In this document: piece after piece, positions 57,934-64,000 of the stretch
How positions within the stretch are numbered: the first letter of the stretch is position 1
How the letters are laid out: each line of letters begins with the position of its first letter
DNA from: Corallium rubrum
Taxonomy: Eukaryota > Cnidaria > Anthozoa > Scleralcyonacea > Coralliidae
DNA: 64,000 bases
NCBI GenBank assembly: GCA_964035015.1
Contig: OZ036000.1
Coordinates: 8,090,759 to 8,154,758 of the forward strand
Direction: 5' to 3'
Made by a program: the position numbers and the translations under genes
Notes under the pieces: model-generated
Seen by the model: only the letters and a program-made list of their open reading frames with translations
Databases searched by the model: none
Told to the model about the DNA's origin: nothing

Positions 57934-58627
57934 TTATTTATTTATTTATTTAAGACTGAAGGTTTGAATAGGGGAAAACGAGGCTTCCAGGTTGAAAGTG
58001 TTTGTAACTTATATTATTTTTTTTGTAAATCATTAGTTAAATCGAACGTTAAAATAATTGGTATTGGCACTGGTGCTGGTATTGCAGTAATTCTCATGGT
58101 CATTCTAGTTTGCGGGTTTATTTGCCGAAGAAGACGTGAGGGTGAGAAATTTTCCTTTTATAATGGATTTATTTGAAGTTGAAAACGATGCATAGAATAT
58201 GTGTTTACATATTTTTACTAATAAGATAAAACATAAATTATATGGCGAAGTGAAAATGTGGTAACCTGAAAAGGTGTTAAACTGCCGAAATTTTTAGTCG
58301 GTTTTCTGTCACTAAAAATATTTTCTACCTTTTCGGCTTTTCATTTTTCTCCGTTCAAAACACTACCTACGTAGCAGTTTACAGTTTACACTGTTGTAAA
58401 GGTGGCAAATTGAACTGGCGAGATTAGTTTTGATAACGAAATACTGACGTTTCGAGCAAAGCTTTGTTTTTAATGAGTGAAGTGGGGATATTTTAAATTT
58501 GATTTTTTTAAATTGTTTAGGCTTCACTCCATATGCGGTGTTACATTTTCAACCCCAACTATTTCTGAGTGCTCAACCATGTGAGAATGATAATACAAAA
58601 ACTTCATCTCAAGACAACGATTCATGA
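52427..58627 (+). CDS. type I receptor: CRD (ROR/MuSK-like) - kringle - 3 x TSP1 - membrane span, complete
   Basis: Join: 52427-52496, 54976-55012, 55345-55853, 56143-56385, 56850-57026, 57183-57359, 57458-57634, 58037-58141, 58521-58627. The total is 1602 nt (533 aa) and all phases match. Signal peptide (about 1-23), Frizzled-like cysteine-rich domain with ROR-like end DSPECWYYTG, kringle (YRNP/NYCRNPQNSGKRPWCF type, ending CDIPKC as in ROR), three TSP1 repeats of 59 residues, a hydrophobic span (IIGIGTGAGIAVILMVILVC), then CRRRR and a 40-residue tail. There is no Ig domain and no kinase. It may bind Wnt-like or matrix ligands at the cell surface (inference). The paralogue starts 2.9 kb downstream. 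Confidence 0.9.
52529..52893. mobile_element. foldback element in intron 1 of gene 1
   Basis: CCACACAGACGACCAAGTTT is mirrored by AAACTTGGTCGTCTGTGCGG. AACTTGTCAAGGAAA is repeated inside. The intron of the paralogue runs without it between GGTGAATA and ATGCTTTCCGTGC. Confidence 0.82.
52958..53325. mobile_element. element with inverted ends TAATATAAATAAGTTTTGTG
   Basis: The left end is mirrored by CACAAAACTTATTTATATTA at the right. It contains CTGATGAAGTCAACAGGCCG, a phrase common in invertebrate repeats. Absent from the paralogue intron. Confidence 0.75.
53341..54080 (-). mobile_element. 5S-rRNA-derived SINE, copy 2, interrupted by a MITE dimer
   Basis: Same 5S-like head and body as 25266-25561 (CATCCAAGTACTAACCCCG in plus sense), with a longer 3' body here. 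The head is split at CCCGTCTA / CCGGGCTTAA by 370 bp of inserted elements. The paralogue intron lacks the whole block. Confidence 0.85.
53646..54016. mobile_element. two tandem copies of a palindromic MITE
   Basis: Each copy (about 53646-53830 and 53831-54016) starts GGATTTCCATTCAGTGC and ends GCACTGAATGGAAATCC, with GCGATCGACTTTT arms. The two copies differ at very few positions. TA occurs at both outer junctions, suggesting a TA target. Confidence 0.88.
54188..54294. repeat. foldback element
   Basis: GTACTCGGACGTGATAAACTT is mirrored by AATTTATCACGTCAGTAC. Inner arms carry GTACGAGTTT / AATCTCGTAC. Confidence 0.7.
54360..54830. repeat. dense degenerate GAACAAGTTGTTC-like repeats
   Basis: Dozens of AACAAGTTGTT, ACAACTTGTTC and ACAATGTTGT variants, in no fixed period, within intron 1 of gene 1. 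Confidence 0.75.
54976..55012 (+). CDS. gene 1 exon 2 (37 bp)
   Basis: Acceptor ttttaag, donor AACAG then gtaaag. Encodes ENNKIQDHEVTNR with its neighbours. It is needed to change phase 1 to phase 2 so that the CRD exon reads in frame; the paralogue has a 25-bp equivalent. Confidence 0.8.
55345..55853 (+). CDS. gene 1 exon 3: Frizzled-like cysteine-rich domain
   Basis: Acceptor attttag, donor AAAAG then gtatcg. Starts TCIPAEAQLSLNSSYCVPLY. CRD blocks: FPSCD, KICRESCFELLKICAEVY, LLKCEIQPHRNAGDSPECW. Eleven cysteines against twelve in the paralogue; the missing one lies where the paralogue has DDYGCLYS. Confidence 0.88.
55854..56142. repeat. TCA-rich intron sequence
   Basis: Degenerate (ATCATC)n from about 55917 to 56120. 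The paralogue intron (63102-63260) has a shorter version. Confidence 0.8.
56143..56385 (+). CDS. gene 1 exon 4: kringle domain
   Basis: Acceptor cccacag, donor ATCAG then gtatga, phase 1-1. DCLYLNGSSYHGNISVTISG, CQSWTSQCPH, ELNNAKNYCRNPQNSGKRPW, CFTTDGNKRWEYCDIPKC. The order follows ROR kringles. It has seven cysteines where six are usual; the extra one is in SQCPH. The sequence differs from the paralogue exon by one silent base. Confidence 0.93.
56850..57026 (+). CDS. gene 1 exon 5: TSP1 repeat 1
   Basis: Acceptor gtatag, donor CCCAG then gtaaat. VDGNYGNWSLSSQCNVTCGQ, GFEIWRRTCNNPSPRYGGMN, CSHLG, YRQCTRKPCPG. Six cysteines, TCG motif. 177 bp, phase 1-1. Confidence 0.93.
57183..57359 (+). 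CDS. gene 1 exon 6: TSP1 repeat 2
   Basis: Acceptor ccacag, donor TCCAA then gtaagt. GNWTLSSPCSVSCGQGFEIW, RFCDNPQPKNGGMNC, VRQCTRKPCP. 177 bp, phase 1-1. A tail of a family D-like end (CTTACGACAGCTTGTACAGC) lies in the preceding intron. Confidence 0.93.
57458..57634 (+). CDS. gene 1 exon 7: TSP1 repeat 3
   Basis: Acceptor tgtaag, donor TTCAG then gtaagt. DGNYSNWTRTSPCSVSCDKG, KCNNPAPKYGGMNCTKQGP, ECNIAPCS. The usual SCG is SCD here. 177 bp, phase 1-1. Confidence 0.92.
57685..57953. repeat. (ATTC)n then (ATTT)n microsatellite
   Basis: About 35 ATTC units to 57825 followed by about 29 TTTA units, within the intron before the membrane exon. Confidence 0.96.
58037..58141 (+). CDS. gene 1 exon 8: transmembrane segment
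   Basis: Acceptor cattag, donor GAGG then gtgaga. VKSNVKIIGIGTGAGIAVIL, MVILVCGFICRRRRE. The basic run CRRRR follows the span, as expected for a type I protein. Reading through the donor would give a short alternative tail, EKFSFYNGFI. Confidence 0.88.
58521..58627 (+). CDS. gene 1 exon 9: cytoplasmic tail and stop
   Basis: Acceptor tgtttag. GFTPYAVLHFQPQLFLSAQP, CENDNTKTSSQDNDS then TGA. No kinase and no motif I recognise. Phase matches exon 8. Confidence 0.75.
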
Positions 58628-58837
58628 AGAGCCATCACCAGACCTCTGCCGAAGAATAATGAGCAGTCTTGCTTTCTTTAAAATTATTCGATTTAAAATT
58701 AGAAACTCGTGATGTCGTTTTCATTAATCATAATTTTATCATTTTATGCAAATGTAAACTGTCTATTAGTGACGTGATAAGGTAATAAACTGCCATGATT
58801 AGGTTTAATAACGAAATACTGACGTTTTCGAATATTG

Positions 58838-58985
58838 CTGGGTTGCACGTTACGTCATGGCGGCCATGTTGGTTGGTAGGGGCAAAGAATATTATATTAG
58901 ATGCTATTGTACCTACCAACCAACATGACCGCTGTGTCTTTGTCCTTTAAATCTCAGCGGATTGATTGCAACCCACCAATACGTT
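58838..58985. repeat. foldback sequence
   Basis: GGGTTGCACG and GCAACCC at the ends, with GGCCATGTTGGTTGGTAGG mirrored by CCTACCAACCAACATGACC. GTGTTGGTTGGTTGG recurs near 59083. Confidence 0.65.
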
Positions 58986-59149
58986 TGTAGTGTAATAATA
59001 ATTTAGTGCTGTATGGAAATTCAAGAAATGCCTGAAAGACTGCTGTCAGCAAATTGCTGCGTTGCATATCCGGTCACGGCGGCTGTGTTGGTTGGTTGGT
59101 GAGTACAAAAGATTATTATATTTAATTGGCAAGAGGGCAATCAGACTAC

Positions 59150-59585
59150 GTTTGCACTAGAGCAAAGGTTTCCGGATTCGTAAATGTTTCCAGATTCCCT
59201 TCATATTGAGTATTTGGATTCATAAGGGGTTTACACGGATTCGACCCTTCACACTAAACTCCGAATTTCTTTAATTCAGTTAATATGCTCACCATGTTGG
59301 TTCCACCGCAACCTCATATGACTGCGTGTGGAAGAGCATCCGAATTCATCGGAATAAATCCTTCACACTACGTATTGTCTCGGATTTAAAAGTATTCCGA
59401 TACGAAGTTTCTACATTGTTTTCTGGATTCGAAAACTCCGGATACGTGATCAAACCGGGAAGTTTTTATTCCGGATTCATTCTTTTGCGTGTAAACGGCA
59501 AAACGAATCCGGTACTAAAACGTTCCGGTTCGTCACGAATCCGAAAACGCGTTTGCTGTAGTATAAACGGGGTCTCAGAGACTGC
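59150..59585. mobile_element. MITE-like element, relative of 38586-38703
   Basis: TTTGCACTAGAGCAAAGG at the left and TAGTATAAACGGGGTCTC at the right, with GGATTCG / CGAATCC pieces in between. Confidence 0.55.
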
Positions 59586-59930
59586 ATATACCTCCGCCAG
59601 CGGGTTATTATTAGAGATGTTTAAAACCAGAACGAGCCATCCCACTAATCAGGGTAGCTCACTCAAGGCTTGCCCATTTATTGTATGAATAAAATGCTTC
59701 ATTGCGCTCGTACCAAAATTATACAAAAATGTTTGCATAAAACAAGAATAATGAGCGCAATCAAGGATATTGTCTACACGGAAATTCTTATGGTCAGATT
59801 TTTATTAATTTCTCATGATTCAAATTTCAACTAAATTCGCCCAAAATTGAAAGGGTTGGTCCTTGATCTATATGGTCAATCTTTCCACAAACTTTCACAA
59901 AAACCTGTGGAATGTTTTGTGAGATACCCT
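59586..59930. mobile_element. CCTCCGCC element copy
   Basis: Begins ACCTCCGCCAGCGGGTTAT and continues through GTATGAATAAAATGCTTCA and TCAGATTTTTATTAATTTCT, in inverse order to 49612-49960. It lacks (CTGT)n and the LINE. Confidence 0.65.
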
Positions 59931-60295
59931 AATATCGGGTAACACAGTGGGTAACATAGCGGTATGCATAGTTGGTAACTGCCGATATTAACTGGGTTTT
60001 TTTTGGGTTTTTTTGTTGTTGTTTTTATTTGGATCATATATATTTAACAAGAATAGAACATTAATAGTATTACATAACAAGATGACGAAAGACATGCAGT
60101 ATAAAAATGTAATAATAAGATCCAAAAGGGGAAGGGTGCGAACGGGACTAAGGCCCATGCAAGGCACCCACCCAAATAAATTTAAAAAGTATACAAAAAA
60201 TTAGATATGGAAGGAAGAAATGAATGACAAAGTAAATCAACGAGTGATCAATGAGTGAGCGACCGACCGAGTGAGTGGGTGAGTGACTATAGTGA
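59931..60295. other. no gene recognised
   Basis: AT-rich. It leads into the (GTGA)n array. Confidence 0.45.
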
Positions 60296-60414
60296 GAGTG
60301 AGTGAAAGTGAGTGAGTGAAAGTGAGTGAGTGAGTGAGTGAGTGAGTGAGTGAGTGAGTGAGTGAGTGAGTGAGTGAGTGAGTGAGTGAGTGAGTGAGTG
60401 AGTGAGTGAGTGAG
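60296..60414. repeat. (GTGA)n microsatellite
   Basis: About 29 GTGA units with AAAG interruptions at the left. Confidence 0.95.
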
Positions 60415-60660
60415 TAATTTAATGAGGGTGAGTGATTTAATGAGTGAGAAAGCGAGCGCTCGAACGAATGAACGAACATTATGTTCTGTGACAAGGGCAA
60501 TCACGGGTCAAGGACCATGTACAAGCCATTTCTGCATCAAAAACTAAAGTAACCAGAGAGAAATAAACCCGCCTAAGATAACATTTAAAGGAACTAGGGC
60601 TGGAAAAACGATCAGGAGGCGTCAGTTTACATATAGTGTTCCTAGATCTTAACAGTACGA

Positions 60661-61365
60661 TTAAAAGTAAGATGCTTGGAAAGTACTAGTTTTACAGAGA
60701 GGGACTTGAAGAATGTCACTAGAGGTTTGACTGAGCCGAGTACGGGAGTGGTCTACAAAAGAAACATAATTATTAACGTTCAGATTTATATAACCATATA
60801 ACGACTTGTAAAAAAATAATAAATCTTTGATTTCTCTGTCGTACGACAGAGGCAGCAGATTCAAAATTAGCAGTCGCTGCTTGTACGGTATCTCTCCTGG
60901 TTTGACTTTCAGGATCCACCTATTTGCTCTGCGTTGCACTTTTCCCACTTTTTGTTGGACTGTGCTGTGGACTGGAGACCATACTTGGCTTGCGTAACAT
61001 AGCTGGGACTTTATCAGCGACAGGTATAGGGTTCGCCTGATTCCCGTGTCCGTTAACAGAGGACAAGTTCTCTTAAGCAATCCAAGCAGTTTGTTAGCTT
61101 TCGCGACGATGTTGTTGACGTGAGATTCCCAAGAGAGTTTGGTGGACATGTAGACACCAAAATCTTTCTCCTCCCGAACATTTTGCAGCTTCTCCGTGCC
61201 CAAGCAATAGTCATAAGACACGGGATTCTTCTTACGTGTCACGGTTAAGACCTTGCATTTGGACGCGTTGAACCTGATGTTGTTTTCGTAACTCCAATCA
61301 TTCAAGTTGGTCAAAGCTCGTTGCAGGTTCTCGCAGTCACGGAAGTGATGCTTCCGCATTCACTG
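60661..61365 (-). pseudogene. LINE reverse transcriptase C-terminal fragment
   Basis: 232 codons: LQRALTNLNDWSYENNIRFN, ASKCKVLTVTRKK, KDFGVYMSTKLSWESHVNNI, LYLSLIKSQLCYASQVWSPV, KVQRRANRWIL, SYDREIKDLLFFYKSLYGY. This is the RT thumb and C-terminal region of a CR1/Jockey-type element. The catalytic part is missing. It is a different lineage from 46233-49345 and lies on the opposite strand to the flanking receptor-like genes. Confidence 0.88.
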
Positions 61366-61436
61366 TTAAACGCTATGGGACATCTGACAGCATATACTAT
61401 ATTTATAATAACAAGGAAATGTTTAAAGTGCAGTAT

Positions 61437-61533
61437 ATGTACCATACGAATGACACAACTATTCTGACACGTACCGTGCGAAGTCACGAAACAGAGATTA
61501 ATAACAAGAGAGTCGGAGTTCTCTATATTAATA
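61437..61533 (+). promoter_or_regulatory. putative promoter / leader of paralogue
   Basis: GAATGACACAACTATTCTGAC, CCGTGCGAAGTCA and AGAGTCGGAGTTCTC match 52325-52426. The LINE fragment ends just upstream. Confidence 0.4.
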
Positions 61534-61603
61534 ATGAGTGTGAAAAGCTTTAAAGTATGTTTCGTTCTTCTGTTACTCAAGATAATGCTCACAATGGCTT
61601 CAG
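61534..61603 (+). CDS. paralogue exon 1: signal peptide
   Basis: ATG, then SVKSFKVCFVLLLLKIMLT and MAS, donor gtaagc, phase 1. Same length as gene 1 exon 1. Confidence 0.9.
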
Positions 61604-64000
61604 GTAAGCTATATTGACTACGGTGAATAGGTTTATCCCTTGATCTAAAATGCTTTCCGTGCAAATATATAAACACTTACTGTCTGTAACAGGGCGAAGC
61701 ATATCGTCACTAGTCATTTTCAGTACAACGCTAATTAAGTTTCCTTTTTCCAAAAGATTTCATAAACTTGACTGAAACGTTGCGACGATTCAATGTCTTT
61801 GTCGTTTGCAGTATAATCAGAGCTAGCGTCGGAATAGTCGACACGGTGTACTGTACAACTTCCAACAACGAAGCGCAACATTACTACACGAAAGTACCTT
61901 TCCATATGTAAACAGTTTTACCCAATCTGGTCACTTTGTCAACGCAGGAATACTATATCCTATACAATGTAAACGCCGTGTCAATAACAGGAAGATCAGT
62001 TTCTTTGTCTAGATTGTGTAATTTAAAATGGAAAAACAACTGTAGATTAAGTTTATTTTTGTGAAAATGTTCTTCGAGCTCCGTTCTACTCAGGCGGAAG
62101 TCGAGTTGGTTAGAGTTTCTCACTGGTAATCAAAGGTTGTGCATGTATCCGAGTCTCGCTTGAGAACTGAGAAAAAAGAAATTCTGAGTGATATTGCTCG
62201 AACTGAGAACATTTATACACTATTGTTTTATCTGAGGTAACACACATCTCTTGTTTTAACAACAGCAACCGGACAAAACTAACTTTTACTTTTATCACTC
62301 TTTTTAAAGAAAACGAGATCCAAGTCACAAACAGGTAATTAAGTGTTTGTAAATCTATACGATTGAAGGTCTCGATCATCATTATCTTGTTTCTCTTCTC
62401 CTCTTCCTTCTCCCCTTCATACTTTTCCTCTTTGCCTTCTTCTTCCTCTTTCTTAGCCTTTTTCTCTTTATCACCCTCTTTCTCTTCTCTTCTTCTTTTT
62501 CCTTTAATTTTCTCTTCTTCCTCGTATTTGTCTTCTTTGTCTTCTTTGTTTTCTTAATTATTATAATATTTTAGGACGTGTATCCCGGCAGAAGCTCAGC
62601 CTTCGCTCAACTCCAGCTATTGTGTCCCTTTATACAATTTCACCAAACCGTTTTGTAAAGATAATGGAATTAAACTCGACGATTACGGATGTCTTTATTC
62701 CAACAGCTATCAACGTTCTAAAAACGATCATTTGAATTCACTAATGACGCAGAGCAATTTAGCATTACTACAGTACAAGAATCTTATAAAAAGAGAATTA
62801 CCGAATTGGAATATGACTGAATGCAAGAACGCGTTAGTTCTATTTCTCTGTCGTGTCAACTTCCCAAGCTGTGATGGCACAACAAGCGTGTACCGAGCGA
62901 GGAAAATGTGCAAAGAAAGTTGCTTCGAACTTCTTAAAGTATGCGGGGTATTGTATGGCGTGATTAAAAAGTATTTTGGAGTAGAATTTGCAACACCTGT
63001 GGCGGAATCTACTTTAAAGTGTGAAATTCAGCCTTTCAGAAATGCTGGTGATTCTCCTGAGTGTTGGTATTATACTGGAAATACTGATTTGAAACGAAAA
63101 GGTATTAAAATGGTAGAAATTATCATCATTATTATCATCATCATCATTATTATCATTATCGTTATCATTATCACCACCATCATCATCTTCATTACCAGCA
63201 TCATTATCAACACTGTGATATCATTATAATTATTATTATCGTTATCAGTTGTTCCCACAGATTGCCTTTACTTGAACGGCAGTAGTTATCATGGCAACAT
63301 ATCTGTCACTATTTCTGGTACTCCTTGTCAATCATGGACTTCACAATGTCCTCATCGTCACACGATGAACACAACATACCCAGAACTAAACAACGCAAAG
63401 AACTACTGTAGAAATCCTCAAAATTCTGGGAAACGGCCTTGGTGTTTTACTACAGACGGAAACAAAAGATGGGAATACTGTGATATTCCTAAATGCATAT
63501 CAGGTATGACATGAAAGGCTAGAAAGGAAAGTCTATGATACTTTCTAAAAATGCGTCGCTTTCTTTATCTTCGTATCTCTTCATCACCCCCCACCCCTCT
63601 CACTCTTTCAGTTTTTCCACTTGCTCTCTCATCTTTTCACTTTCTCTTTCCTTTCTGTTCTGTTCTCTTTTTTTGTCTTTGTCTTCTGCCTTTTTATATA
63701 TTCCAACTTTTCTTCTTCTTTTCTTCATTCTTTCCTGTTTCATTTTCCCTTGCTCTTTTTGCTCTTTTCTTTCTTCCTCCCTTATTTCACACCCCTTCCA
63801 TTTACTTTTTTTTTCCTTATGTTGTTTTCTTTCATCTCCATTTTCTTTTCCCCCCTCTTCTTTCTTTGCTTTTTGATCTCTTCATATTTTTGGGTAAATT
63901 CTTGAACCGATTCGAAAATTTCTTTAGAATTATATTTACTTGTTGCTGTCTTTTTCTCTACCATCTGTATAGTTGATGGTAATTATGGCAACTGGTCTTT
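61534..64000 (+). CDS. paralogous CRD-kringle-TSP1 receptor, 3' end beyond window
   Basis: Exons 61534-61603, 62310-62334, 62575-63101, 63261-63503 and 63973-64000 (cut by the window end). Phases are the same as gene 1 throughout. Signal peptide, short linker, CRD with twelve cysteines, kringle with protein sequence identical to gene 1, start of TSP1 repeat 1 (VDGNYGNWS). The membrane span is presumed beyond the edge. The CRD differs strongly from gene 1 in its middle while its first 37 residues are nearly the same. It probably arose by tandem duplication with later gene conversion. Confidence 0.9.
62310..62334 (+). CDS. paralogue exon 2 (25 bp)
   Basis: Acceptor ttaaag, donor AACAG then gtaatt. 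Encodes ENEIQVTNR with neighbours. Twelve bases shorter than in gene 1, keeping phase. Confidence 0.78.
62575..63101 (+). CDS. paralogue exon 3: Frizzled-like CRD
   Basis: Acceptor attttag, donor AAAAG then gtatta. TCIPAEAQPSLNSSYCVPLY, LDDYGCLYSNSYQ, MTECKNALVLFLCRVNFPSC, KMCKESCFELLKVCGVLYG, LKCEIQPFRNAGDSPECWYY. Six residues longer than the gene 1 CRD exon product. Confidence 0.9.
63261..63503 (+). CDS. paralogue exon 4: kringle domain
   Basis: Same boundaries as gene 1 exon 4 and the same protein sequence. Only one base (a silent C/T in the AATCC codon pair) differs over 243 bp. Confidence 0.94.
63973..64000 (+). CDS. paralogue exon 5: TSP1 repeat 1, cut by window end
   Basis: Acceptor gtatag followed by the same 28 bases as gene 1 exon 5 (VDGNYGNWS). 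Confidence 0.9.

Noticed and set aside
60661..61359. A host gene between the two receptor-like paralogues
   Set aside because: The translation is clearly the C-terminal part of a LINE reverse transcriptase without the catalytic blocks.

Overview
The window is eukaryotic: split genes with GT-AG introns, AT-rich noncoding DNA, many foldback (MITE-like) elements, SINEs, retrotransposons and very long microsatellites. The protein families (an alpha7-type Cys-loop receptor; type I receptors with Frizzled-like CRD, kringle and thrombospondin-1 domains) and the density of foldback elements suggest a marine invertebrate, most likely an anthozoan cnidarian. The taxon is inferred, not proven.

Three genes are well supported. 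(1) On the minus strand, 21791 to 8545: a complete six-exon nicotinic-acetylcholine-receptor-like subunit of 526 aa. A second, phase-matched signal-peptide exon at 22313-22250 implies an alternative start. (2) On the plus strand, 52427 to 58627: a complete ten-exon gene for a 533-aa protein with signal peptide, ROR/MuSK-like CRD, ROR-like kringle, three TSP1 repeats, one membrane span and a short tail. It has no kinase. (3) Its tandem paralogue starts at 61534 and leaves the window inside the first TSP1 exon. The two paralogues have nearly identical kringle exons and following introns, but the middle of the CRD is strongly diverged. A lone signal-peptide exon at 4199-4151 (minus) may begin another gene running off the left edge.

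Layout: 1-8.5 kb, foldback elements and a LINE relic. 8.5-22.3 kb, receptor gene with transposon-filled introns, a (TTCG)n array and an unexplained cysteine-bearing open frame. 23.1-26.7 kb, an imperfect palindrome of about 3.6 kb with nested insertions. 26.7-40.8 kb, no recognisable gene but many foldback elements and a large (CTTTA/CCTTA)n array. 40.8-44.8 kb, a defective Ty3/Gypsy retrotransposon inside pentanucleotide arrays. 45.9-49.9 kb, a LINE inserted in a (CTGT)n array. 52.4-64 kb, the CRD-kringle-TSP1 gene pair.

The best candidate for new biology is the receptor pair. It has a ROR-type CRD-kringle ectodomain joined to TSP1 repeats instead of a kinase, on symmetric phase-1 exons, with a patchwork of identity and divergence that suggests gene conversion together with local diversification.
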